From contig JAMPAT010000008.1 in assembly GCA_023667095.1 (NCBI GenBank), positions 1 through 64,000 of the forward strand: a stretch of DNA of 64,000 bases, given 5' to 3'. Shown in pieces: positions 19,091-26,516 of this stretch. Source of the stretch: Bacteroidales bacterium (lineage in GTDB: Bacteria > Bacteroidota > Bacteroidia > Bacteroidales > UBA932). A program made the translations under genes and the position numbers. Position 1 is the stretch's first letter. Each line of letters opens with the position of its first letter. A model generated the notes under the pieces. The model was given only the letters and a program-made list of their open reading frames with translations, made no database searches and was not told the DNA's origin.

Positions 19091-19334
19091 GCGTTTTGCC
19101 CTATCCATACGTCATTTCCTATCACGGTATCTCCCTTCAGCGGCAAGTCGTCATCAGACGGTGGCTCCTGTTGCCAATGAAATCATAATGATGCAGAACA
19201 TACTTCTCAAAATCGGTATCGCTGAAATATGTGAAGTCACCGACAATTATATTCGGCGAAGTGACGGTTGACTTTACTAAAATAAGGGTGTCGCATCCTT
19301 TTATTGGAAATATAGTGTCCGGATCAGGTCTCAT
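19091..19334 (-). pseudogene. Xenobiotic/CatB-Vat-type acetyltransferase, deleted and frameshifted
   Basis: The first ~55 residues match the N terminus of hexapeptide xenobiotic acetyltransferases: MRPDPDTIFPIKG, SPNIIVGDFTYFSD and FEKYVLHHYDFIGN. The frame then breaks. In another frame the minus strand gives LPLKGDTVIGNDVWIGQNA, the region after the active-site loop, so roughly 45 codons are missing between the two. The 3' end is lost at the Sel1 gene. Its ATG overlaps the alkD stop (ATGA), so it was once coupled to alkD. Confidence 0.75.
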
Positions 19335-20095
19335 TGTTTGTTATTACGTTTTGTTTCATTACATTTTCTCTTCGATTGCCATTCGTGGCGTTCCTCAGCA
19401 GACATTTGCTCACACGCATAGCTTAGCATGACAGCAGGCATACGGGTAACGTTATGGTCAAGAAAATCACGCAACTCATCTCTGTATCCTTTCTTCCACG
19501 CTTCGCGGAGCATCCATCCTGCGGCTTTATGCAGCAGGTCGTGAGGACTTGACAGCAAATATTCAGCCCTGCCGAAACATTTTCCGGCCCGGCCGTTGCG
19601 GATGAGCATCCAGGTGCCGACCATGGCAATGCGCTGCTGCCAAAGGGTATTGCCGTCGGGCTTAATCCATTCATCCATCAGAGTGATGTGAGGATTAAGA
19701 ACCTCATGATTTCCAACTATCTTTATCGCCGAAAGGTCAACCAGATCCCAGTTGTTGATGTATGGATGTAGTGCAATATATGACTCAAAAATCATATCCA
19801 TCGATTCTGCGTCTTTCTTTTTCATCGCCCTGAGGTAGTGCTCTACCATAATCAGAAGTCCGCAGAGGCGAACTTCGTGCAGTGGCGACTTCGCGAGCTT
19901 TGCCGCTTCAGAAACCGGAGTATCTTGCCATGCATCCTTTACCATCATACGGACCTGTGGATTCCTGAGCCCGATGAATTTGTCACCCTCACCGTACTCT
20001 CCCGGAGCTGTCTTGAAAAACCCCGATAATTGCCGGGCGTGCCGTTCGTCTGCCATGCTCACCAATGTGGCTTCGATGTCTTTTGCGCAAATCAT
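19331..20095 (-). CDS. DNA alkylation repair enzyme, AlkD-like HEAT-repeat glycosylase
   Basis: A 254-residue all-helical protein of the AlkC/AlkD family, which removes N3- and N7-alkylated purines using HEAT-like repeats. Recognisable segments are GEGDKFIGLRNPQVRMMVKD near residue 35, HEVRLCGLLIMVEHY, the conserved YINNWDLVDLSAIKIVG and WQQRIAMVGTWMLIR. Length and order are normal for the family, and the Trp-Asp pair of the active site is present. The gene is followed by a coupled, broken acetyltransferase. Confidence 0.85.
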   Translation of the reverse strand: MICAKDIEATLVSMADERHARQLSGFFKTAPGEYGEGDKFIGLRNPQVRMMVKDAWQDTPVSEAAKLAKSPLHEVRLCGLLIMVEHYLRAMKKKDAESMDMIFESYIALHPYINNWDLVDLSAIKIVGNHEVLNPHITLMDEWIKPDGNTLWQQRIAMVGTWMLIRNGRAGKCFGRAEYLLSSPHDLLHKAAGWMLREAWKKGYRDELRDFLDHNVTRMPAVMLSYACEQMSAEERHEWQSKRKCNETKRNNKQ

Positions 20096-20165
20096 TGTTT
20101 TATAATGTTTTTAAACTTTCTGCTAATTCGATTGAAAATTACCTTGTATACAATATGCAATGGAG

Positions 20166-20173
20166 CAAAGTTA
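20166..20173 (-). promoter_or_regulatory. -7 box for alkD
   Basis: TAACTTTG on the minus strand fits TAnnTTTG, about 70 bases before the alkD start. I see no gene in the rest of 20096-20473. Confidence 0.4.
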
Positions 20174-20473
20174 CGCAAAATCTCTGTGAAAGACTGAACA
20201 GGCGGTGGAAATGTCTTCAATGCGCTTTTGTGGCTGACGGTCAACAGGTGCGAAGGGAAAAGACTGTGATATATGTTTTGCTATAAGTTTACGGATCAAG
20301 CAAACTTATGACGAATTTTTGAAGTGATTGTGGCTGCTATGTGAAGAATTAATGCTATGTTTGTGAAGTCTAAAATTACAAAAATATGTTGACAGAAACA
20401 GATATAATGGCGTTTGAACATGCATTTATGAACTGGCTGCAAAAACTTATATTGATTTTATGTATTTGCTTGC

Positions 20474-20935
20474 TTGCTTGCATCTTGTACACAAGCGAAG
20501 GCATTATCGCCAAGGGAATATATTCAGCTACTAACCAATATCAAGGGGTTTTTCTCAATAAGTCTTGTATTATTGGGACAAAATGATCCTTTTGCATTCG
20601 GTCAAGCTATCAGTCGCATGTATTATGGCCATTATAATCTTGCTCGTCTCATATTTAATAACATCAAAGGTTATGATGGAAATAAACATACAGAAGTGTG
20701 GGAGCAAATGCTTGATGATATTAAGGACTACGGCAAGAATCTGAAAGATATGCGAATAAAGTATGATTATAAGCCATTGTCTTTCACTCAAAGTTAGGTG
20801 CTGAAAGATTTGGAATATATCGAAAATCAACAGAAAATGTTTGATGCAATAATAAAAGAACTTGATAATACTGTAGGAAGATATAGCACGAATCAATTTT
20901 TTGATAAGGAGTTCAACAGAAATATCACAGAATGA
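20474..20935 (+). pseudogene. HEPN-like domain protein with in-frame amber stop
   Basis: The frame encodes SPREYIQLLTNIKGFF, FGQAISRMYYGHYNLARLIF and later helical sequence. The S-R-x-Y-Y-x-x-x-N-L-A-R pattern resembles HEPN proteins that pair with nucleotidyltransferases or act as RNases. An in-frame TAG at 20795-20797 interrupts it, and the same frame continues with VLKDLEYIENQQKMFD to a TGA at 20933-20935. The true start is unclear, since the first available codon is TTG and the adjacent frame carries an ATG-initiated stretch, so an N-terminal frameshift is also possible. It lies outside the mnmE element, next to apparent remains of another one. Confidence 0.5.
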
Positions 20936-20969
20936 AACACTACCTAGTAAACGCTCAAAATGTATTAAG

Positions 20970-20989
20970 GGACATGAATATGTCCCTCA
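20970..20989 (+). terminator. Perfect stem-loop after the HEPN-like gene
   Basis: AGGGACAT (20970-20977), loop GAAT, then ATGTCCCT (20982-20989). It lies 35 bases after the HEPN-like frame. No T-run follows directly, so it is a probable but weak terminator. Confidence 0.45.
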
Positions 20990-21002
20990 TATCGCCTTTT
21001 CG

Positions 21003-21021
21003 GGTACAAGCGGGGGACAAA
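21003..21021 (+). repeat. Paired arm-type-like repeats outside the element
   Basis: GGTACAAG (21003) and GGGACAAA (21014) are 11 bases apart. They resemble the GGTACAAAT pairs at both ends of the mnmE element and have the same spacing, but lie on the chromosomal side of the left attachment core, about 130 bases from it. That is close to the distance seen at the element's right end. Confidence 0.45.
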
Positions 21022-21151
21022 AATGCGTAAAAGATAAGCATAACAAGAGAAAATATGACTCTCAAAATAGCTTATTTTAGCTCTATATAAGTGATTTTCT
21101 ATCAGAATTTTATAATTATATACAGTCTAACTTGTTGATTATTAATTATAT

Positions 21152-21168
21152 TATTTCCCGATGCAGAA
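21152..21168. other. Left attachment core (attL) of the mnmE element
   Basis: TATTTCCCGATGCAGAA matches 45627-45643 at 16 of 17 positions. On the minus strand it encodes the last residues of MnmE, FCIGK, and a TAA stop. It is therefore the displaced end of mnmE, or the element's own copy of it. Confidence 0.8.
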
Positions 21169-21207
21169 GATAGTTCTGCTTGATTATCAGTGAAATAGTG
21201 TGTTGTC

Positions 21208-21227
21208 GGTACAAATAGGGTACTAAT
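21208..21227 (+). repeat. Paired integrase arm-type-like repeats, left end
   Basis: GGTACAAAT (21208-21216) and GGTACTAAT (21219-21227) are direct repeats 11 bases apart, starting 40 bases inside the left core. The right end has the same pair with the same spacing, which suggests binding sites for the element's integrase. Confidence 0.55.
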
Positions 21228-21325
21228 TTCGTATCGGCATCGAATGTAAAGTATTAATAATTAAACATTCGCCATTAGGTTTCACTTCACAAAGTGAGTT
21301 ATATTTTGATATATTTTAATGCACT

Positions 21326-21466
21326 TCAGGCACTATTTTTTAGGTTTTTTCCTCTCTTATTTTCTGCTTCAGCAAGTAATTTACAAGTAATCTGCAGGAC
21401 TTCGTTGGTGGTGATTTCGCCAGCTACATAGCTGAAGTGGTAGATGGCTTCACGGATGTCTTGCAT
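21326..21466 (-). CDS. 46-residue protein resembling the MnmE C-terminal tail
   Basis: Starting at an ATG that overlaps the stop of the upstream gene (TAATG), this frame encodes MQDIREAIYHFSYVAGEITT, then NEVLQ and a basic tail. The genuine MnmE at 45626 ends DIREALYTLGSIVGEISTDE then VLGNIF. The two share D-I-R-E-A-[IL]-Y, V-x-G-E-I-[TS]-T and E-V-L, and the DNA also aligns over about 70 bases. Similarity stops before the FCIGK end. It is either a fragment of an mnmE gene from another host captured at the element's left end, or a small functional mimic of the MnmE helical domain. Its orientation relative to the attachment core fits a captured 3' end. Confidence 0.55.
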   Translation of the reverse strand: MQDIREAIYHFSYVAGEITTNEVLQITCKLLAEAENKRGKNLKNSA

Positions 21467-21963
21467 TATAATCCGTATCGCTTGATGACTATCCGGATAA
21501 TTCCTATCGCTATGGCTATTATTCCCATCCACATCAACACCTTCTGCCACCATTTGAGGATGTTGACTTCTTTTTCGATGATTGTTTCTGTCTTTTGGGT
21601 TTGGGTGGTTTCTTTGTAACGGTCTTTATATATAAGGTATATGCCCATTGAGTCTATTTTTGTTTTGATTGTTATGACTGTGGGCTGATGGGGTTGTGGC
21701 TGTGGATCTATGTTTATTGTCTGCTGGGTTCTGATTGATTGTTTGAGGGTGTTGATTTCCTGCAGTCTTGCTCTTCCTGTGGAATCGCATCTTATCAGTG
21801 CCTGAACTATTGATGAGTCTGGCTGAACCATTATTACTGTATCACGGAGGGTTTCTGTTACGATTTCTGTCTTCTCTGTGGCTTCTGAGGTGTGGGGATA
21901 AAGTTTATGGCAGCAACTCTGCATCGAGAGTATTGCTGCCAGTGTTAATAGGATTCTTCTCAT
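21466..21963 (-). CDS. Small membrane lipoprotein, spanin/lysis-accessory-like
   Basis: A 165-residue protein with an N-terminal lipoprotein-type signal (ILLTLAAILSMQSCC), a charged, Gln/Thr-rich middle predicted to be extended or coiled, and a C-terminal transmembrane segment (MWMGIIAIAIGIIRIVI) followed by basic residues. Position next to the lysozyme and a second membrane coiled-coil protein suggests a role in lysis, like a spanin subunit. This is inferred from context; I do not recognise the family by sequence. Its stop overlaps the start of the MnmE-tail ORF. Confidence 0.55.
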   Translation of the reverse strand: MRRILLTLAAILSMQSCCHKLYPHTSEATEKTEIVTETLRDTVIMVQPDSSIVQALIRCDSTGRARLQEINTLKQSIRTQQTINIDPQPQPHQPTVITIKTKIDSMGIYLIYKDRYKETTQTQKTETIIEKEVNILKWWQKVLMWMGIIAIAIGIIRIVIKRYGL

Positions 21964-21974
21964 TTCTTCAATTA

Positions 21975-22283
21975 TTATCGTTGGTGTATTTTGTCACGGA
22001 GCTGCCTGATCTCATCTTTGAGCTGGGCGTTCTCTGCACAGAGCCGGTCAACGGAGGCTTTGAGTTCTTCGTTTTCCTTGCGTACTGTGACGATCTCTGC
22101 ATTGACGGCTGTGATGTCCTCAAGGAGTTTCTTGTTCTCGGATGAGAGCAGATTGATGGAGGCCTGCAGGTCCTGAAGGAAGTTGTTCTTCCGTTTCCGG
22201 GAACCGGCAACCCATCCGACGGCTGCGGTAATCATCGGGATGATGTAGGTGCCGATGAAGTTGAGTGTGTCATTCTGTTCCAT
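21975..22283 (-). CDS. Small membrane-anchored coiled-coil protein (holin/spanin-like)
   Basis: A 102-residue protein with one N-terminal membrane segment (FIGTYIIPMITAAVGWVAG), a basic stop-transfer (SRKRKNN), and then an unbroken heptad-type coiled coil to the end (LSSENKKLLEDI, RKENEELKASVDRL). It lies 4 bases after the lysozyme gene. The layout resembles small phage lysis accessory proteins, but function is inferred only from shape and neighbours. Confidence 0.6.
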   Translation of the reverse strand: MEQNDTLNFIGTYIIPMITAAVGWVAGSRKRKNNFLQDLQASINLLSSENKKLLEDITAVNAEIVTVRKENEELKASVDRLCAENAQLKDEIRQLRDKIHQR

Positions 22284-22287
22284 AGTC

Positions 22288-22719
22288 TCAGGTGTTTGAG
22301 TAGTAGAGTTTGGCTTCTGCGAGTCTTCTTCTCTGGAGTCCTGGAAGGACCTTTCCTTTGGCGTAAACCCATCTTATGAACTCATCGAGGATAGTGTTGT
22401 CGTATGGGTCAGCCTTGACTTTTGTAAGGAGTGTTGAACGGGAGAGGTTGCCGATGCCGACATTGAATGTGAATGATACCAGGGCATCGAACATATTCTG
22501 CGTCAGGGCGAGCCTGAGGGAGTTGATGTAGGAGACAGCTTCCTGCAGATCTTCTCTCAGGAACTCTTCTGCCTGAGCCTCTGATATGACCATTCCGGGC
22601 TTTACTCCGGATGTGTGGCCATATCCGATTGTGAGGACTCCAGCCGGGCAGCGGTATGCCTTGAGTCGCACTCCTTCAAACTCTTTGATTAGGTCTATTG
22701 CTTTCTGTGATGGTGTCAT
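22288..22719 (-). CDS. Phage-type lysozyme (GH24 endolysin)
   Basis: A 143-residue T4-lysozyme-like muramidase. The signature is IKEFEGVRLKAYRCPAGVLT then IGYGHT, with catalytic Glu15, Cys24 in the position of the usual Asp, and Thr30. The E-(8)-D/C-(5)-T spacing is conserved, and the Cys variant is common in phage lysozymes of gut bacteria. The C-terminal helical half (VSFTFNVGIGNLSRSTLLTK, then WVYAKGKVLPGLQRRR) is complete. There is no signal peptide, so release would need a holin-like partner, possibly the next gene. Confidence 0.88.
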   Translation of the reverse strand: MTPSQKAIDLIKEFEGVRLKAYRCPAGVLTIGYGHTSGVKPGMVISEAQAEEFLREDLQEAVSYINSLRLALTQNMFDALVSFTFNVGIGNLSRSTLLTKVKADPYDNTILDEFIRWVYAKGKVLPGLQRRRLAEAKLYYSNT

Positions 22720-22793
22720 AACTGTTCAATTTACAAATCCCCGCCAGCCTTGTGGCGGACGGGGATATGAAAGGATAGGAGGATTAGAGGAGG

Positions 22794-23480
22794 TTAGGCG
22801 CTGTAGGTTGCCAATGCCATCATCTCGCTGGACTTCTCGCCTGTAGCGGAGTTCACGAAGAAGTACTTCATGAATACTTTCGGATTAGCCTCTGAGAGCT
22901 TGCCGTGAACGGCTTCATACTCAGCCTTGATGTCGATGAGGGTGTCGACGATTTCACGAGGAGCACCGATCTGGACGGCCTTGCTGTAGGCTCTTGTCAC
23001 ACCGTTGCTCTGCGGAGCAGATGCGAGAATGACGAGCTTGAGGTTGGTCACGTCGGCAGGGACTTCCGGAAGCTGGAATGTGAATCCGGTGCTTGAGAGG
23101 TCAATCTCCGCTTCTACAGGAGCGTCAACACCCACGAGGGTAGGAGGTGCACTGAGTGCAGTACCTCCACATTTGACAATCCAGAAGTTGAGACGGGAAT
23201 AGAGGTTGGCTCCTGAAATCTAGGAGCTTGAACCGAGGACACGCTTTCCAGCCTGGGTGCCTGCAAGGGCATTCCAAGCGAGAATCTGAGCGTTCTCGAG
23301 AGTCTTCCAGCTCTGTGAGAGGGCTTTGAAGATTGACTTCACAGCTGCCTGAACGCTGGTTCTGGTAGATCCACCGTAACCACGGTTACGGATGTACTTG
23401 CGACCATGCACCTTGGCTGCGGTCACGCCTTTCGCTGAGCCTGACATCTCTTCGAAGGCAATTGAAGGAATGTACTTCAT
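22794..23480 (-). pseudogene. DUF6266-like protein with in-frame amber stop
   Basis: The first 86 residues (MKYIPSIAFEEMSGSAKGVT, KVHGRKYIRNRGYGG, WKTLENAQILAWNALAG) match DUF6266-type proteins of Bacteroidales phages and islands. A TAG at 23220-23222 interrupts. The same frame then continues with ISGANLYSRLNFWIVKCGG and a beta-rich C-terminal domain up to a normal stop at 22794. Family members are unbroken across this point (LSG-NLF-RLN), so the amber is either an inactivating change or is read through. The full product would be 228 residues. A paralogue follows at 24285. Confidence 0.65.
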
Positions 23481-23507
23481 AATGGTAAAATATTAAGGGG
23501 TTAATAA

Positions 23508-24266
23508 TTATTCTGTTGTTTCGGTTGTCTCGGTTTCTTCAGTCTTTGTTGAACTCTCGCCATCTCTTACACAAATCGCATAAAAGAAATGGTCTCTTGG
23601 CATACCGCCCCAGCCAAATGGCATCAGACCGGCATTTATGCTTCCTGCTGATAGTCTTGCAGGTCTCATATCGGAACCAGGATATCGGCAGTTGATGTTG
23701 TCACTGACAAATGGAAGCTCGATATCTACGTCGGTTGGAAAGTTCTCGATGTGCAGGATTTCTTCCAAACCTGTAGAAGGGCTGTTATACGACGAGAATT
23801 GAATAGCAAGCATACACCAATGTTCATCTATATAGCTAACCGGACTGCTGATGTAGTTCTCGGAATTCTCAAAAGTCACTGGGGTATATTTCTTTGTTCC
23901 AGTCTCAAAAGCCTTTCTCTGACCCTTTGGAACATAAAGACTGAGCAGATATATGGTGTGTTCATCAGATTCCTCACTCCAAGCATCAATCTTCTCAATG
24001 CATATCGTGTTGCGATTCTTAATCCAAGTTTTGACAGTAGTACCAAAGTAGTTGGGCTCTATTGTGGCCATCACAAAACCGCCACTGATACCGCTCTTAT
24101 TAAGCGTCAAATCCGGAATGTATATCTCCAGCACGTCAGCAGCCTTGAACTCATCGCTTTTATTGCTGAACGAAAACTTTGTATTCAGCACGATAAGTTT
24201 CTCGCACTGATAGTCTTTTATCTCAATGGCTCCACAGCCAAAATTATTTCCTGTTGCCTGTATCAT
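23508..24266 (-). CDS. Uncharacterised element protein, possible tail or surface protein
   Basis: A 252-residue protein that I do not recognise. It appears beta-rich, with many aromatic residues and few charged clusters. It ends in an acidic Thr/Glu repeat (TKTEETETTETTE), which could be a flexible tail. It lies between two DUF6266-like genes in the same direction with short gaps, so it is likely part of one transcript. The context (DUF6266, lysozyme) hints at a phage-structural or adhesin-like role, but nothing in the sequence proves it. Confidence 0.5.
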   Translation of the reverse strand: MIQATGNNFGCGAIEIKDYQCEKLIVLNTKFSFSNKSDEFKAADVLEIYIPDLTLNKSGISGGFVMATIEPNYFGTTVKTWIKNRNTICIEKIDAWSEESDEHTIYLLSLYVPKGQRKAFETGTKKYTPVTFENSENYISSPVSYIDEHWCMLAIQFSSYNSPSTGLEEILHIENFPTDVDIELPFVSDNINCRYPGSDMRPARLSAGSINAGLMPFGWGGMPRDHFFYAICVRDGESSTKTEETETTETTE

Positions 24267-24284
24267 ATCGAATATCCTTTACTG

Positions 24285-25349
24285 TTAATACATAGGTCCT
24301 GTACCGAACACTTCCACGTGTTCACTCTCATAGCTACCGCCACGATGAGCAAGAGTTCCCTCAGTCTGACCACGCCATACCCTGAACCATATCTCAAATG
24401 AGCAAGGCTTGAGTCTTTCGTCACCCTCCATATCATCACACCTTCCGAGGACGTATGCGTTCTTAAGTGGAAGATTTTCAATTACGTGGTCAATGATAAA
24501 CTCTCCGGATGCAACACCGGTATCATTTGAATAGACTGCATCCACAGACACAATTGCAGAGCCTTCAGAAACCTCGATGTCAAGTTCAGAATATCCCTCA
24601 CTTGTAGTAACCTCATTCATTGTCACCCTGGCACGAGGAACATATTCCGCTTCGTATGCAGTTGAACCAGACTTGCAGATTGCAGATACCCACATACTTT
24701 CTCCTGTGAAGCCGGTGGTCTTATCCATCCACCAGAACTCACAGAAGTATTTCTTGCCCTCTTCAGGTGCAAGTCTTATCACGGAGGTATAGAGGTTGGT
24801 CAGCTCTGCATCTCCCCAGTCCGGAACCATGTCGGAAGTGATTATGACAGTGTTTCCGAAACCGGAAGTAACTCCAGGGCTTTGAGCTGGAGATATCTTG
24901 AAGACAAGAACATGATTATCGCTCGGATGCTTAAGACCAGTAAATACAATCACATCCGGAGTGATCCGGAAATCGTCATACTCCACCTCAGGAACATCGT
25001 TGATATATGCCGGCGCATCTGTGAGCATCGGCATACCTGCGAGGATTCTGTTGGTGTTGATACGGACAAAGGCATTGTGTGCCGTCATCTCTGCAGGAGA
25101 TCCGAATGTGGAAATTCCTTTCAGATGTTCTGCGAGAGCAGCCCAGGCTTTCATCTGAGGATCTTCCAACCTCTTGTATGCACGCGAAATTGTCGCAAGA
25201 CGATTGCGCGACACTGCCTGAGACCTGGTCTTGATATGGGAATGCATTGCACGAGCCGAAAGGACCTGACGTCCATTGTGTACCCTGGCTGTCACGTCCT
25301 TTGCCGACCTGCGGAACTCATTAAATGCGATTGATGGTAATGCTTTCAT
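24285..25349 (-). CDS. DUF6266-like protein
   Basis: A 354-residue protein with the DUF6266-type N terminus (MKALPSIAFNEFRRSAKDVT, VHNGRQVLSARAM, LEDPQMKAWAALAEHLKG) followed by beta-rich domains. I chose ATG 25349 because the paralogue at 23480 begins at the same relative position (MKYIPSIAFEEM). Members occur in phages and mobile islands of Bacteroidales. Their role is not established, and a virion or surface structure is often suspected. A -7 box lies 44 bases upstream. Confidence 0.7.
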   Translation of the reverse strand: MKALPSIAFNEFRRSAKDVTARVHNGRQVLSARAMHSHIKTRSQAVSRNRLATISRAYKRLEDPQMKAWAALAEHLKGISTFGSPAEMTAHNAFVRINTNRILAGMPMLTDAPAYINDVPEVEYDDFRITPDVIVFTGLKHPSDNHVLVFKISPAQSPGVTSGFGNTVIITSDMVPDWGDAELTNLYTSVIRLAPEEGKKYFCEFWWMDKTTGFTGESMWVSAICKSGSTAYEAEYVPRARVTMNEVTTSEGYSELDIEVSEGSAIVSVDAVYSNDTGVASGEFIIDHVIENLPLKNAYVLGRCDDMEGDERLKPCSFEIWFRVWRGQTEGTLAHRGGSYESEHVEVFGTGPMY

Positions 25350-25392
25350 CGTTATTATCGTTATTATAATCAATGTTATAATTCTCCGAAAG

Positions 25393-25400
25393 CAAATATA
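25393..25400 (-). promoter_or_regulatory. -7 box for the DUF6266-lysis gene block
   Basis: TATATTTG on the minus strand is an exact TAnnTTTG match 44 bases before the DUF6266-like gene. It would drive the run of genes down to 21326. Confidence 0.5.
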
Positions 25401-25472
25401 TATAATAGGTAAAACCTTGAAATAGAAGTGGTTTTCTATGCTTTGCTTTGCGTCATGTTGCCGACTGGGTAC

Positions 25473-25501
25473 AAAAAATCCTGCCCGGATTCGAGCAGGA
25501 T
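25473..25501 (-). terminator. Intrinsic terminator after the Abi gene
   Basis: On the minus strand ATCCTGC (25495-25501) pairs with GCAGGAT (25478-25484) across a 10-base loop, followed by six T residues. It lies 22 bases after the Abi stop codon. Confidence 0.8.
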
Positions 25502-25522
25502 CATATAGTTATTGGATGATGA

Positions 25523-26410
25523 TTATTTCCAAAGAGGTTCGTTCTGCCAACCTTTAGGGAATCCCATTGCTGTAGTATCTACATTAGGATACTGTAGAAG
25601 AAGATTCTTTAATTCATCCTTGAATGTGTTGGAGCTATCAATTGCATTCAGCCAATATAATAAGCAGGTTAGAGCCGCATATAATCTATTGGCGATTGGT
25701 TTTTGTGTAATCCAATCTTTTGCCATTGTGGCAGGTGTTTGTGGCATAACTGGCATAATGCGATTCCAAACTCTACCATGGTGAGCACAAGTGTTTCTTA
25801 GCACATTAATGGACTTCATCCAGCTTTCAAGAATTTCGTGTTGTGGAACAAAGTATGAACGTGCAATCTGTTTCTTTGTTTTTATGTCAGCAAAGTTGAA
25901 ATATAGTTTTGTCAAACATCCAAACGAGGCTAATTCTATAAGTTTCCAAACAGGAGGATACTCTTCAGGTCCATACTTTTTTATATGATCCTTGATAAAA
26001 TCTTCTTTTGAACGCTTCAATTCTCTTTCGAGCACCGATAGATTTTCCGTAAAATTATGTTTGTCTATAGCAAGATTTGAATCATGAAACCACATTGCTC
26101 CATGTTTCAATGAAAACTTGTTTATTATTCTAGCCCGTAATGAAATCTCTATTTTCTGTATTGCCTTGAATATGATATGGCGTAGATGAGAATCGAATTC
26201 ATATAAAAGCACTCCATTCTCAAAAGTTGCACCGGGCTTATAGTTATGCATGGAATCTACTTCCATAGGACGAAGATATGCTGCCAATCGGAAGTAACTA
26301 ACATTTTCAAGAAAATTTGAGGCGCTGGTCTCATCAGAAATTGCGAGACCTCTTGACTTCATCTGATTAATGATATCAGGTGTATCTAACGGAAGATTCG
26401 TATATTGCAT
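25523..26410 (-). CDS. Abi family protein (AbiD/AbiF-like abortive infection)
   Basis: A 295-residue Abi_2-family protein. The N terminus (LPLDTPDIINQMKSRGLAIS) and YFRLAAYLRPME match the family, and the C-terminal HEPN-type ribonuclease motif is INVLRNTCAHHGRVWNR (the R-N-x-x-x-H pattern). AbiD/F proteins stop phage growth by abortive infection, probably by RNA cleavage. The gene has its own -7 box upstream and its own terminator downstream, so it behaves as a self-contained cargo unit inserted among phage-like genes. Confidence 0.88.
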   Translation of the reverse strand: MQYTNLPLDTPDIINQMKSRGLAISDETSASNFLENVSYFRLAAYLRPMEVDSMHNYKPGATFENGVLLYEFDSHLRHIIFKAIQKIEISLRARIINKFSLKHGAMWFHDSNLAIDKHNFTENLSVLERELKRSKEDFIKDHIKKYGPEEYPPVWKLIELASFGCLTKLYFNFADIKTKKQIARSYFVPQHEILESWMKSINVLRNTCAHHGRVWNRIMPVMPQTPATMAKDWITQKPIANRLYAALTCLLYWLNAIDSSNTFKDELKNLLLQYPNVDTTAMGFPKGWQNEPLWK

Positions 26411-26430
26411 ATACTATATAAAATAAAAGT

Positions 26431-26487
26431 TCCGCCCTGGTACGCTGCCTTTCGGCTCGCGTGGCGGATTCTAGTGATGCAAAGGTA
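26431..26487 (-). promoter_or_regulatory. Abi promoter and 5'-leader hairpin
   Basis: TACCTTTG on the minus strand (26480-26487) fits the -7 consensus. The transcribed leader contains a GC-rich inverted repeat, TCCGCC (26463-26468 on the minus strand) against GGCGGA (26431-26436). The hairpin could end transcripts from upstream or regulate abi expression. Confidence 0.5.
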
Positions 26488-26516
26488 GTAATAATTCTTT
26501 GAATCGCAAATATTCT

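Noticed and set aside
25473..25501. tRNA-like CGAATCC sequence on the minus strand
   Set aside because: It is the loop of an intrinsic terminator, with no cloverleaf around it.
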